A DNA stretch of 64,000 bases from Pseudomonas sp. B21-048. GTDB lineage: Bacteria; Pseudomonadota; Gammaproteobacteria; Pseudomonadales; Pseudomonadaceae. The notes beneath the pieces were generated by a model that ran no database searches, had not been told where the DNA came from, and saw only the letters and a program-made list of their open reading frames with translations. Position numbers and translations under genes: made by a program. This document shows positions 42,374-52,720 of this stretch, one piece after another. The stretch spans positions 3,100,001 through 3,164,000 of the forward strand of contig NZ_CP087168.1 in the NCBI RefSeq assembly GCF_024748615.1, given 5' to 3'. The number at the start of each line of letters is the position of its first letter. Position 1 is the stretch's first letter.

Positions 42374-42589
42374 TCAGCGCTGTGGGGTGGCTTGCAGGGC
42401 CACACGCAAACTGAGCGGGCGCATGTCCGTCCATTGCTCCTCGATCCAGGCCAGGCATTGCGCCTTGTTGCCCTGCTGGCCGGCCGCACGCCAGCCCTCG
42501 GGTAGCGCCTTGTAATCCGGCCAGATCGAATACTGCTCCTCGTGATTGACCACCACGATAAAACCGCTTTCAGCATTGTCCCAACTCAT
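42374..42589 (-). CDS. MbtH-like NRPS accessory protein
   Basis: This 71-residue protein has the MbtH signatures [19 protein letters not shown] and [17 protein letters not shown]. MbtH proteins bind NRPS adenylation domains and are needed for their folding or activity. ATG 42589 ([10 protein letters not shown]) has AAGGAA about 8 bases upstream and gives the normal family length; the frame is open further upstream without support. It lies 26 bases before the aminotransferase start and is probably co-transcribed with it, divergent from the NRPS operon it should serve. Confidence 0.97.
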   Translation of the reverse strand: MSWDNAESGFIVVVNHEEQYSIWPDYKALPEGWRAAGQQGNKAQCLAWIEEQWTDMRPLSLRVALQATPQR

Positions 42590-42790
42590 TTCCCAGTTCC
42601 TTGTACGAGCGTTATCCAATGAAGCCTGACGACTGCGAGAGCGGATGATTCTGGCAGCCAACAACCAATAATGCGAATGTTAATAAATATTATTAACATC
42701 TGTCACTCGTATCGGATAGTATTTCTCGCCTCAAGAAAACGCACTACAAAGTGGCGTTTTGACACATGACTGAATAGAAGGAGCAAGCGC
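42590..42790. promoter_or_regulatory. Divergent promoter region with AT-rich palindrome (42678-42698)
   Basis: This 201-base region separates the MbtH/aminotransferase pair from the hydroxylase/NRPS operon and should hold both promoters. It contains TGTTAATA-AATAT-TATTAACA, perfect 8-bp arms with a 5-base centre, at 42678-42698. Its AT-richness and position suggest an operator, possibly for Fur given the predicted siderophore, but it does not match the canonical GATAATGATAAT-type Fur box well. I found no correctly spaced PvdS-type TAAAT/CGT element. Confidence 0.5.
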
Positions 42791-43777
42791 ATGGGACGGG
42801 AAGTCGAGCACGCAACAGGGTTATCCGTGCGCCCACTTCTGGTGCACAACACGTTGCCACTGCTGGTGGAACCGCTCGAGCGCAGGCGCCCGTGCCTGAG
42901 CGAGCTTCACGCGTTGGTCGAGGATCAATTGCACGAGGCCGGCGCCCTGCTTCTGCGCGGGTTCGATGTTCTCGGAGAGCAAGCGTTTCAATCGCTGGTT
43001 CGCGGTTTTGGCCATGAGTTACTCAATTACGAATTTGGCTCGACACCCCGCAAAGCGATCGAGCAAGGTGTCTACACCTCTACCGAATACCCCGCCCATC
43101 AAACTATCCCCCTGCACAACGAGCAGTCCTACACCCTGCAATGGCCTTTGAAGATCTGGTTCCATTGCGTCCAGCCCAGTGTCGAGGGTGGCGAAACGCC
43201 TATCGCCGACAGTCGTCGCATCTTCCAGCAGCTCAACCCTGCGTTGCGCCGGCGCTTCAGTGATAAACGCCTGATGTACGTGCGCAATTATGGCAATGGC
43301 CTGGATTTGTCCTGGCAACAGGCCTTCAACACTGTGGCCCCTGCGGTGGCCGAGGCCTACTGCCGGGCCAATCGCATTGCGTTCGAATGGAAAGACGATG
43401 GCGAACTGCGCACCCGCCAGATATGCCAGGCCGTTGCCCGTCATCCGAAAACCCAGGCGTGGGTCTGGTTCAACCAGGCGCACCTGTTCCACGTTTCCAA
43501 TCTTGCGCCGGCGATTCGTGAAAGCCTCATGGCGGTCGTCGATGATGATCCGCTCGATCTGCCCCGCAATGTCTATTACGGCGACGGTACGGAGCTGGAA
43601 GAAAGTGCACTGGAGGAAATTCGTGGGGTGCTGGCCGAAAACAGCGTTTATTTCCCTTGGGAAAAAGGCGACGTCCTGATGCTCGACAACATGCTGGTCG
43701 CCCATGGGCGTGCCAGCTTCAAAGGGCCTCGACAAGTGATCGTCGCCATGGCCGAACCTGCCCAGGAGCAAAACTGA
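42791..43777 (+). CDS. TauD/TfdA-type Fe(II)/2-oxoglutarate hydroxylase (SyrP-like)
   Basis: This 328-residue dioxygenase has the facial triad start H-N-E in LHNEQSY (His109, Glu111), the distal His in VAHGRASF and the nearby Arg in GPRQVI. SyrP-like members beta-hydroxylate aspartate, or related residues, on an NRPS carrier domain. ATG 42791 has GAAGGAG 7 bases upstream. Its stop lies 1 base before the ATG of NRPS1, so it is part of that operon and probably acts on the Asp loaded by module 1 (or another Asp module). It shares its fold with the TauD domain at the end of NRPS1 and with the free enzyme at 60631. Confidence 0.9.
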   Translation: MGREVEHATGLSVRPLLVHNTLPLLVEPLERRRPCLSELHALVEDQLHEAGALLLRGFDVLGEQAFQSLVRGFGHELLNYEFGSTPRKAIEQGVYTSTEYPAHQTIPLHNEQSYTLQWPLKIWFHCVQPSVEGGETPIADSRRIFQQLNPALRRRFSDKRLMYVRNYGNGLDLSWQQAFNTVAPAVAEAYCRANRIAFEWKDDGELRTRQICQAVARHPKTQAWVWFNQAHLFHVSNLAPAIRESLMAVVDDDPLDLPRNVYYGDGTELEESALEEIRGVLAENSVYFPWEKGDVLMLDNMLVAHGRASFKGPRQVIVAMAEPAQEQN

Positions 43778-43778
43778 C

Positions 43779-46700
43779 ATGACGTCCACCCCCTTACACC
43801 TGGCCAGCCCCGGCCAGCAGGCTCTATGGCAGTTTCACCAACTCAACCCGGCCAGTCATGCCTATAACATGGTTGCCGCTCGCGAGCTGCGGGCGGACCT
43901 GGACGCCGCCACACTGTGCGCGGCCTTCACACGCGTCGTCGAACACTGCGAAACGCTGCATTGCGGCTATCGGGAAGTGGATGGGCAACTGTGGATGTTG
44001 CGCCCCGAACAGATCCAGGTCAGTGCAACCTGGGAGTGCCTCGACGACCTCGACGCGGCAGGGGTCAAGGCGTGGATCGAGCATCATGCCGACCAGCCGT
44101 TCGACCTCGCATCGGCAAACATCTGTCGCTTGCGGCTGCTGCGCAATCAAGGTCGTCTGTATTTATGCATGGCGGCGCACCACATCAGCGGCGACTTCCT
44201 GAGCGTTGAATGGATGCTCAAGCTGACCTTCGCCGCCTACCATGCCCAAGTCACCGGCGAACCGCTGGTCTTGCCAGAGCCAGGCCTGTACTTCGAATGG
44301 TTGAACGATCACCGTGAGCTACTGGAAGACAGCAAGCTCGCCTCGCTCGCCAGTTACTGGCAGGCGCAACTCGGTGGGGCGCCCGCAGCCCTGGAATTGA
44401 CACCGGACCGCCCTCGCCCGCGCACCCCCGACTACGAAGGCGACGAATTCGAATTACTGCTCAGTGAGTCCCAGAGCAGCCATCTGCGCACCATGGCCGA
44501 CACCCATCATGTCAGCCTGTTTGTGTTACTGGCCGGGCTGTTTCAGGTGTTCATGCATCGCTGCAGCGACCAGGACGACTTCCTGATCGGCACGCCGACC
44601 ATGGACCGGCACAAAGCCAAATACAAAAACCTGATGGGCTTTACGCTCAACAGCCTGCCGCTGCGCGCTCGTTTCGAGCACAACCCGACCCTGGCCGATT
44701 GTCTGCGCGACATCGCGCAACAAATGCGTGAAGGCTTGCGTCATCGCCGTTATCCAGCGGTGCGCATGCAGGAAGACGTCGGTAACGGCCCATTGTTTCG
44801 CTGCATGCTGACCTACATGCCCAGCCGCCGCGACGAGCAATTCGGCGAGTACAGCGTGCAAGAGCATCTGTTCACCCAACGTGGCGCGGCCAACGACCTC
44901 AACCTGCGCTGGCAGGACGACGGCGCCCAATTGCTCGCGCAATGGCGCTATCGCACCGACCTGTTCGATGCGCAGCGTATCGCCCGTCTGGCCGAAGATT
45001 TCGTCTGGTTTGCCGGCAAGGCTCAGCAGATGCCCGAGGCGCGGGTCAGCGACCTGCCGGCCTGTCCGCCCTCAGCGGCATCGCGCTGTCTGGGGTTGAA
45101 CAACCAGCCTGCCTTTGCAACCGCTGTCGAAGCATTCGAACACCAGGTACGCACGCACCGCGATCGAACTGCCCTGAGCGACGCCAACGGTTCGCTCACT
45201 TACGCCGAGCTGGACCAGGCGGCCGAAGCATTGGCACAACAGCTGCGTAGCGCCGGAACAGGCACAGGCCAGATTGTCGCCCTGGCCCTGCCCCGGGGCC
45301 GCATGCTGATGACGGCCATGCTGGCCAGCTGGAAACTGGGCGCGGCTTATCTGTGCCTGGACCCGGCATTGCCTGAATCCCGACGTCAGCAGTTGCTCGA
45401 TAACAGCGCTGCCAGCGTACTGATCGGCCCCGATCAAACCGTGCGCTGCCTGGCCCAAGGCACAGGCGTCGCTCCCATGAATGCCGCGCCTGCCCACCCT
45501 CAACAACTGGCCTACCTGATTTACACCTCAGGCTCCACAGGCACGCCAAAAGCCGTGCGCGTGACCCAGGGCAACCTGATTCACTACGTCGACGGGGTGA
45601 TGCAGAGTCTGGCACTGAGCGAAAACGCCAGCCTGACAGCCTTGGCCAGCGTGGCCGCGGACCTGGGTTACACCGCCTGGTTTGGCGCGCTGTTGACCGG
45701 ACGAACCCTGCGCCTGATCGATGAACAACTGGCCGCTGACCCCGAAGAGCTGGCGCAAAGCCTGGCCGCCGCGCCAGTCGATTGCCTGAAGATCGTACCG
45801 TCGCACCTCAACGCCCTGCTCGCGGTCGCCGACCCACAGCGTCTGCTCCCGCGCCAATGCCTGGTGCTGGGCGGCGAAGGCCTGGACCTGACGCTGGTAA
45901 AGCGCCTGCAAGCGTTGTCGCCGGGCTGCCGGATCGTTAACCATTACGGCCCCACAGAAACCACCGTCGGCTGCCTGACTCAAGCAGTGAACGAGTCTGA
46001 CGATACTTTTTCAGGTTTTGCACCGATTGGCGCGCCACTGGCCAATGTCAACGTTCACGTGCTCGATCGCTACCTGGACCCGATGCCACTGGGCAGCGCC
46101 GGCGAGCTCTATATCGGTGGCCCGGGCGTTGCCGATGGTTACCTGGGGCAACCCGGTCTCACCGCTGAGCGGTTCATCCCCAACCCGTTCAGTGGCGTGG
46201 GTCAGCGCCTTTATCGCACCGGTGACCGTGCACGACTGCTGCCTTCAGGCGTCGTAGAGTTCCTTGGACGTATTGATGATCAAGTGAAGATCCGTGGCTT
46301 TCGCGTTGAGCCAGGGGAAATCGAAGCGTGCCTCAGGGCCTGTGATGGCGTGCGCGAGGCGGTCGTGGTGGCCCGGACATTGGGCGACAACGATGCCGCA
46401 AAACTGATCGCTTACCTGGTGCCGGACACCGGGCTGGATCGCGAACAGTTGCGCCGGCAACTGGCGGCGCAACTGCCTGAGCCGATGTTACCGAGCCTGT
46501 ATGTCGAACTGACCGAACTGCCGCGCCTGGCAAACGGTAAAGTCGATCGACACAACCTGCCCGCCCCGGAACAGAGTCAGCGACAAAACACGCTGGACAT
46601 CGCCCCCCGCGATCCGGTCGAAGCGTTGTTGATGGAACTGTGGTGCGCCCTGCTCGGCAAGTCCTCGCTGTCGATCCACGATGATTTCTTCGCCTTGGGC

Positions 46701-49700
46701 GGCGACTCGATCCTGGCCCTGCAATTGATCGCCGGCGCGCGCAAGGCACAACTCAAGTTCACACCCAAGCACTTCTTCGCTCACCCCACCATTGCGCAAC
46801 TGGCTGCCACACTGGATTCGCCCCTCAAGCATTTGGAAGCGCAATTAACCGCCCTGTGGCGTGATGTCCTGCAACGTACTGATCTGGGCCGCGAGGACGA
46901 TTTTTTCGCCTTGGGAGGGGACTCAATCATCGCCCTGCAATTGATTGCAAAGGCACGCAAGCAAGGCCTGCGATTCAGTCCAAAAGAGCTTTTCGCCCAC
47001 CCGCGCATCGAAGCGCTGGCCAGCCTGATCAATTGCCGCGCACCGGCGGTGGCCGCTCCGGTGCCTCAAGCGCCGGCGAATCCACCGGCGGTTTTCTCCC
47101 TTAGCCCTATCGAACGCGAGGCGCTCAACGCCCTGGCCGGTACCGGACTGGAGGATGCCTATCCGCTTTCGCCGCTGCAAAAAGGGCTGTTGTTTCACAG
47201 TCTGCTGGAGGGCGGCAATGGCGTTTATGTCAACCAGCTGCACGCCGAATTGCAAGGCCCGCTGGAGCCTGCGCGCTACCTGGCCGCGTGGCGCGATACC
47301 TTTTCCGCGCATCCATTGATGCGTACCGGGATCCTCTGGCAGGGCCTGGAGGAACCCCTGCAAGGGGTCTATCGCGACCTGCACTTGCCGGTACAACAAC
47401 TGGACTGGAGCACACTCGATGAGACCCAACGCCAGCAAGCCATGGCCGATTACTGCCAGGCTGACCGCGCGCTGGGTTTCGATCCGCAGCGTCCACCCTT
47501 GCAACGCATCGCACTGATCCACCTCGACGAGCAGCGTACATGGCTGGTGTGGAGCCGCCATCACCTGATCGCCGATGGCTGGAGTTCGGTGATGTTGATG
47601 GAAGAGATACTCGCCCGCTACAACGGCATCGCGGTCGACACCCGGCCACCCTACCGCGACTATATCGACTGGCTCGCCGCGCAACCGGACGCCCAGAGCC
47701 AGGCTTACTGGCAGCAGCGCCTGGCAAGCTTCGAAGGCGCAGGGTCCCTGCCCGTCCTGAGCCCTGCGGAAAGCGCGGCAACAGCGGTTTACTGCACCCG
47801 CAGCCTGCAACTCAGCGAAGCGCAAACCACCGCGTTGAACACCCTCGGGAAAAACACCCGGGTCACCCTCAATACGCTGATACAAGCGGCCTGGGGTTTG
47901 CTGCTGGCGCGCTACAACAACCAGCCTGACGTCATGTTCGGTGTCACCAGCAGCGGGCGGCCGGGTGATCTGCCAGATGCCGGGCAGATGCTCGGCGTAT
48001 TCATCAACACGCTGCCGCTGCGTCTGCAGGTTGACTCCGGGTTGACCCTGGGCGACTACCTGCATCAGGTCCAGGCAATCAGCGTCGCCATGCGCGAACA
48101 TGAGCAAACGCCGCTGGCCGAAATCCTTCGGCAGCACCCACGAGGCGCCGGACTGTTCGACACGCTGCTGGTGTTCCAGAATCTGCCGGCCCTGGGTGAG
48201 CGGCAACTGCAATCCGGTGAATTGACGCTCAAGGTCATGGATAACCTTGAGCAGACCAGTTACGGCCTCACGGTCGAGGCCCTGCCCGGACGCCGCCTGG
48301 AGGTGCTTTTCAGCGCCGACGCCCGACGTCTGCCGGTCGAATCGCTGCAAGCGCTGATCGATCATCTGCACCGGCTCCTGCTCGCCATGGACACCGCGCC
48401 CGGCACCCGTCTCGAGCAGTTGTCGATCATGACCGCCGACGAACGCGCGCGCCTGCTTGACTGGGGAACCCATCGGGCCGGCTACAGCCTCGAAGACAGT
48501 TGGGAGCAACGGGTGGCCGCCCAAGTCGCCGCCCACCCTCAACGATGGGTCGCACGGTGTGCCGAGCAGTCCCTGACGTATGCCCAACTCTGGCAACGCT
48601 CGGACGTCATGGCCCGTGGTCTCCAGGCATTGGGCGCGCAACCCGATCAGCCGATCGCCTTGCTCGTCGACCGGGGCATCGACTGGTTGTGCCTGATGGT
48701 CGCGACCTTGCGCGCAGGCTGTGCCTGGCTGGCGCTGGAGCCCTCTCAACCCCCGGCGCGCTGGCAACAGGTGCTGGCGCGGCTCGAACAGCCGATGGTG
48801 ATCTGCGCGCCCGAGTACGCAGAGCGCCTGGCTTCGGTCTATCAGGGCAAGCACGCCTTGCCGCACGATCTGGTGGAAATGAGTGCGCTCGGACGTCTGC
48901 CGCAACAACCGGCACGTCAGGATCAACTGGCCTACGTGCTGTTCACCTCAGGCTCCACCGGTCAGCCCAAAGGCGTGATGGTCACTCGCGCCGGCATGCT
49001 CAACAACATGCTGGCCAAGCTGGAACCGCTGGGTCTGAACCAGAACGATGTGATCGCTCAGACCGCACCGGCCTGTTTTGATATTTCTGTCTGGCAAGCC
49101 CTCACCGCACCGCTGTTCGGCGCTTGCGTGGAGATCATCGGCGACAGTGTCGTACGCGATCCCCAGGCACTGCTTCAGGTCCTGCGCACGCGCCACGTCA
49201 GCCTGTTTGAGCCGGTACCGGCGTTGTTGCAGGCGATGCTGGAAAGCCAGGCCGACCAGCCGGTGTCATTGCCGGAGCTGCGCTGGGTGCTGCCCACCGG
49301 TGAAGCCCTGCCGGTGGCAACCACCCAGCAATGGTTCAGTCATTACCCGCACATTCCGTTGATGAACGCCTATGGTCCAGCCGAGTGTTCGGATGACGTG
49401 GCCTTCCAGCCATTGCGCAACGCGCCCGATCAAGGCACCAGCGTGGCGATCGGCCGGCCCACCGCCAATGCCGAACTGTACGTTCTGGGCCACGACCTTC
49501 AACCGCTGCCCAACGGCGTGGTCGGCGAATTGGCCATCGGCGGCATCGGCGTCAGTCGCGGCTATCTGGCAGACCCGTCGCGCACCGCCGCCAGCTTCAT
49601 TCCCAACCCGTTCGGCGAGGCAGGCAGTCGTCTTTACCTGAGCGGCGATCTGGCGCGCTGGGGTGACGACGGCGTGTTGCAGTATTTCGGACGTAAGGAT

Positions 49701-52700
49701 TTCCAGCTCAAGCTGCGAGGCTTCCGCATCGAACCGGGAGAAATCGAAGCGCATCTGGAGCGTCATCCCGACATCTTGCGCGCCATGGTCAGCCTGCAAC
49801 GACTGGACAGCAGCGAGATGCTGGTGGGCCATTGGCAGGGTCGTCACGGGCACGCACTCACTGATGCCGCGCTGGCGCAGTTCGTGCGTGATGGTTTGCC
49901 TGCTTACATGGTGCCCTCACTATGGGTGCAGATGGACAGCTGGCCACAGAACGCCAATGGCAAAATCGATCGCAAGGCCCTGCCGGCACCCACCCTGGAC
50001 AGCGTCGAGGTCGATCCCCCGAGCAGCGCCAACGAACACGTGCTGGCCGAGCTATGGGCGGCGCTGCTGCCGGCCCAGAGACTGGGGCGCAACAGTCATT
50101 TCTTTGAAGCCGGTGGGCACTCACTCCTGGCCACCCGCCTGATCGCCCGCATTCGCCAACGCTGCGGCCTGGAGCTGGCGCTGCGCAGTGTTTTCGATGC
50201 GCCGCTGCTGTGGCAACAGGCGCAGTGCCTGGACGCTCTGGCGGCACAACCGGTCAACGCCGCCACCAGCGCGCCAGTGTTGCACCCCGTCGAGCGCCAG
50301 GTGCACATGCCGCTGTCCCTGAGCCAACATCGTCTGTGGATGATCGATCGCCTGCACGGGCCATCCGCGGCCTACAACATGGCCGCCACCCTCAGCCTGC
50401 AAGGTGCGTTGGACATGAGCGTCCTGCGCGCTACTTTCAATGCCCTGCTCGAACGTCATGAGGTCCTGCGCACCGCCTATTCGGACATCGACGGCGAACC
50501 GGTGTCGCTGATCGTGCCGCACCTTGAACTGGACGTGCCGCTGCGCGATGTGTCGCACCTCGATGCCGGGCAGCGCCAGGCCGTGGCCGATCAGGAAAGC
50601 CTGAACAACCTGCGACGTCCCTTCGATCTGGCACAGGCGCCCTTGATCCGGGCGCGGGTACTCAAGCTCGACGCGCATCAGCACCTGTTGTTCCTGGGCT
50701 TGCATCATATGGTCGCTGACGGCTGGTCGGTCGGCGTACTGATCAATGAACTCAGTCATGTGTATACCGCGCTCCATGCCGACAAAGACCCGCAACTGGC
50801 TCCCTTGCCGGTGCAATACGCAGACTATGCGCACTGGCAGCGTGAATGCCTGCAAGGTCCAAGCCTCGATCACGAAGTGACTTTCTGGCAGGAACAGCTG
50901 CGCGGTGCGCCACCCGTACTCGCGCTACCGACCGATTGGCCGCGCCCGGCCCTGGCCGATGCACGGGGCGCCGCCAAAGCCCTGGAAATACCCGCGCCAC
51001 TGCTGGCACGCCTCGAGGCACTGGCCCTGGCTGAAGGAGTCACCCTGTACATGGTGCTGCTCAGCACCTTCGAATTGCTGCTGCATCACTTGATTGGCAA
51101 CGATGAGCTGTTACTGGGCACGGATGTCGCCGGTCGCGACGACGCCAGCCTTGAAGGTTTGATCGGCTTCTTCGTCAACGTCCTGCCGCTGCGCTCGCGT
51201 CGAATGAGCAACGAGCGCTTCAGCGATTTCCTGGGCCGTACTCGCGACACCTGTCTGCAGGCCTTTGAGCATCAGGCGTTGCCCTTCGATCGCATTGTCG
51301 AAGCCTTGCAAGTACCCCGCGATCGCAGCCGCAACCCCTTGGTGCAAGCCCTGTTCGTCCTGCAGAACACGCCCCAGGCTGACTTTGCCATTCCCGGTCT
51401 GCAAGTGCGCCAGCAGCCCCCGGCGGAACGCACCAGCAAGTTCGACATGGCGCTGTTCCTCGAGCGCCAGGGCGATGTCATGCGCGGCGACTGGGTCTAC
51501 GCCCGCGCACTGTTCAAGGGCGAGCGTATCGAGGCCTTGATCCGTGCCTGGCTGAACCTGCTGCAACAAGTCGTCGAGCAGCCCCACGCTGCCCTCTCTC
51601 ATTTCACCGTCACATTGCCCTCCGTGGAGTCATCCGCCTTGGCTAATTCGCCCTCGCCATCGAGCAAACTCGACAAGTTAAAAAAGATGCCGGCCCGCGC
51701 CACCGCGCCCAAGCCGCTGATCCGCACCGCCGCGCTGCTGCCGGGACGGGAATTTCCCTTGATGATCGAACCCTGTGTGCCGGACCTGGATCCAGTGGGA
51801 TGGGCACAAAGCTCCCGGGACCTGATCGATACCTTGCTGTGCCAGCACGCCGGCCTGCTGTTTCGCGGCTTTGCCCTGGACGACGCCAAGGCCTTCGAAG
51901 CCTTCGCCGAGGCCATCCACCCCGGCCTGTTCGGGGGTTATGGCGACCTGCCGAAGAAGGAAGGCGGACGCAATATCTACCGTTCCACGCCTTATCCCGA
52001 GCGGGAGATGATCCTGTTCCACAACGAGAGCTCGCACCTGCCCCGCTCTCCACGCAAACAATGGTTCTTCTGTGAACAACCTTCGCCTGTCGGCGGTGCG
52101 ACGCCCATCGTTGACTGCCGCGAACTGTACCGTCGCTTGCCGACAGCCCTGGCCGCAAGGTTCGAAAGCAAAGGGTTGCTTTATGTGCGTACGTTCACCG
52201 AGCGACTGGATGTCAACTGGCGGGAGTTCTTCAAGACCGAAGATCGCGACGAAGTCGAGGCCCAGTGCCGGGCCAGCGGCACCGAGTTCAGCTGGCTGGC
52301 CAATGACGAGCTGCAAACCCGCACCCGTTGCCCGGCGGTGATCCACCACCCGCTGAGTGGCGAGCGCAGCTTCTTCAATCAGATTCAACTGCACCACACC
52401 TTTTGCCTGGACCCTCAGGTACGCGAAGACCTGCTGCGAATGGTCGGTCAGGAACGTATGCCACGCCAGGTGTATTTCGGTGATGGCAGCCCCATCGACC
52501 CCGAAACCATGGCGCTGATAGGTCGACTCTACGAAGAATGCGCGGTGCGTTTCGACTGGCAACAGGGCGATGTGATCATGCTCGATAACTTGCTGGCCGC
52601 TCACGCCCGTGACCCCTTTGAGGGCCCGCGAAAAATTGTCGTCGCCATGGGGGATCTGCATGAGCCGGCTCACCTGGCCAATTACAACAACGCAATGGAA

Positions 52701-52712
52701 CTGCAGGATTGA
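43779..52712 (+). CDS. NRPS 1: C-A(Asp)-PCP-PCP-C-A(Dab)-PCP-C-TauD
   Basis: This 2977-residue synthetase begins with a C domain (HHISGD at 134-139) that could accept a fatty-acyl starter. A1 (about 450-930) has the hand-read code D-L-T-K-V-G-H-V-G, close to the known Asp code. Two PCPs follow in tandem (LGGDSI at about 975 and 1048). C2 (HHLIADG, about 1258) precedes A2 (about 1560-2060), code D-I-W-E-L-T-A-D-D, which I remember as Dab. A PCP (AGGHSLL, about 2110) and a third C domain (HHMVADG, about 2309) follow. The last ~330 residues are a TauD hydroxylase (HNESSH about 2748, distal His in AAHARD). No thioesterase. The next gene starts 8 bases later. Confidence 0.93.
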   Translation: MTSTPLHLASPGQQALWQFHQLNPASHAYNMVAARELRADLDAATLCAAFTRVVEHCETLHCGYREVDGQLWMLRPEQIQVSATWECLDDLDAAGVKAWIEHHADQPFDLASANICRLRLLRNQGRLYLCMAAHHISGDFLSVEWMLKLTFAAYHAQVTGEPLVLPEPGLYFEWLNDHRELLEDSKLASLASYWQAQLGGAPAALELTPDRPRPRTPDYEGDEFELLLSESQSSHLRTMADTHHVSLFVLLAGLFQVFMHRCSDQDDFLIGTPTMDRHKAKYKNLMGFTLNSLPLRARFEHNPTLADCLRDIAQQMREGLRHRRYPAVRMQEDVGNGPLFRCMLTYMPSRRDEQFGEYSVQEHLFTQRGAANDLNLRWQDDGAQLLAQWRYRTDLFDAQRIARLAEDFVWFAGKAQQMPEARVSDLPACPPSAASRCLGLNNQPAFATAVEAFEHQVRTHRDRTALSDANGSLTYAELDQAAEALAQQLRSAGTGTGQIVALALPRGRMLMTAMLASWKLGAAYLCLDPALPESRRQQLLDNSAASVLIGPDQTVRCLAQGTGVAPMNAAPAHPQQLAYLIYTSGSTGTPKAVRVTQGNLIHYVDGVMQSLALSENASLTALASVAADLGYTAWFGALLTGRTLRLIDEQLAADPEELAQSLAAAPVDCLKIVPSHLNALLAVADPQRLLPRQCLVLGGEGLDLTLVKRLQALSPGCRIVNHYGPTETTVGCLTQAVNESDDTFSGFAPIGAPLANVNVHVLDRYLDPMPLGSAGELYIGGPGVADGYLGQPGLTAERFIPNPFSGVGQRLYRTGDRARLLPSGVVEFLGRIDDQVKIRGFRVEPGEIEACLRACDGVREAVVVARTLGDNDAAKLIAYLVPDTGLDREQLRRQLAAQLPEPMLPSLYVELTELPRLANGKVDRHNLPAPEQSQRQNTLDIAPRDPVEALLMELWCALLGKSSLSIHDDFFALGGDSILALQLIAGARKAQLKFTPKHFFAHPTIAQLAATLDSPLKHLEAQLTALWRDVLQRTDLGREDDFFALGGDSIIALQLIAKARKQGLRFSPKELFAHPRIEALASLINCRAPAVAAPVPQAPANPPAVFSLSPIEREALNALAGTGLEDAYPLSPLQKGLLFHSLLEGGNGVYVNQLHAELQGPLEPARYLAAWRDTFSAHPLMRTGILWQGLEEPLQGVYRDLHLPVQQLDWSTLDETQRQQAMADYCQADRALGFDPQRPPLQRIALIHLDEQRTWLVWSRHHLIADGWSSVMLMEEILARYNGIAVDTRPPYRDYIDWLAAQPDAQSQAYWQQRLASFEGAGSLPVLSPAESAATAVYCTRSLQLSEAQTTALNTLGKNTRVTLNTLIQAAWGLLLARYNNQPDVMFGVTSSGRPGDLPDAGQMLGVFINTLPLRLQVDSGLTLGDYLHQVQAISVAMREHEQTPLAEILRQHPRGAGLFDTLLVFQNLPALGERQLQSGELTLKVMDNLEQTSYGLTVEALPGRRLEVLFSADARRLPVESLQALIDHLHRLLLAMDTAPGTRLEQLSIMTADERARLLDWGTHRAGYSLEDSWEQRVAAQVAAHPQRWVARCAEQSLTYAQLWQRSDVMARGLQALGAQPDQPIALLVDRGIDWLCLMVATLRAGCAWLALEPSQPPARWQQVLARLEQPMVICAPEYAERLASVYQGKHALPHDLVEMSALGRLPQQPARQDQLAYVLFTSGSTGQPKGVMVTRAGMLNNMLAKLEPLGLNQNDVIAQTAPACFDISVWQALTAPLFGACVEIIGDSVVRDPQALLQVLRTRHVSLFEPVPALLQAMLESQADQPVSLPELRWVLPTGEALPVATTQQWFSHYPHIPLMNAYGPAECSDDVAFQPLRNAPDQGTSVAIGRPTANAELYVLGHDLQPLPNGVVGELAIGGIGVSRGYLADPSRTAASFIPNPFGEAGSRLYLSGDLARWGDDGVLQYFGRKDFQLKLRGFRIEPGEIEAHLERHPDILRAMVSLQRLDSSEMLVGHWQGRHGHALTDAALAQFVRDGLPAYMVPSLWVQMDSWPQNANGKIDRKALPAPTLDSVEVDPPSSANEHVLAELWAALLPAQRLGRNSHFFEAGGHSLLATRLIARIRQRCGLELALRSVFDAPLLWQQAQCLDALAAQPVNAATSAPVLHPVERQVHMPLSLSQHRLWMIDRLHGPSAAYNMAATLSLQGALDMSVLRATFNALLERHEVLRTAYSDIDGEPVSLIVPHLELDVPLRDVSHLDAGQRQAVADQESLNNLRRPFDLAQAPLIRARVLKLDAHQHLLFLGLHHMVADGWSVGVLINELSHVYTALHADKDPQLAPLPVQYADYAHWQRECLQGPSLDHEVTFWQEQLRGAPPVLALPTDWPRPALADARGAAKALEIPAPLLARLEALALAEGVTLYMVLLSTFELLLHHLIGNDELLLGTDVAGRDDASLEGLIGFFVNVLPLRSRRMSNERFSDFLGRTRDTCLQAFEHQALPFDRIVEALQVPRDRSRNPLVQALFVLQNTPQADFAIPGLQVRQQPPAERTSKFDMALFLERQGDVMRGDWVYARALFKGERIEALIRAWLNLLQQVVEQPHAALSHFTVTLPSVESSALANSPSPSSKLDKLKKMPARATAPKPLIRTAALLPGREFPLMIEPCVPDLDPVGWAQSSRDLIDTLLCQHAGLLFRGFALDDAKAFEAFAEAIHPGLFGGYGDLPKKEGGRNIYRSTPYPEREMILFHNESSHLPRSPRKQWFFCEQPSPVGGATPIVDCRELYRRLPTALAARFESKGLLYVRTFTERLDVNWREFFKTEDRDEVEAQCRASGTEFSWLANDELQTRTRCPAVIHHPLSGERSFFNQIQLHHTFCLDPQVREDLLRMVGQERMPRQVYFGDGSPIDPETMALIGRLYEECAVRFDWQQGDVIMLDNLLAAHARDPFEGPRKIVVAMGDLHEPAHLANYNNAMELQD

Positions 52713-52720
52713 GCCCTACC

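Noticed and set aside
42678..42720. PvdS-type iron-starvation promoter
   Set aside because: The TAAAT and CGT elements are 19 bases apart, not the expected 16-17.
46923..48926. 667-codon minus-strand frame inside NRPS1
   Set aside because: It is antisense to clear C and A domains and shows no recognisable motif.
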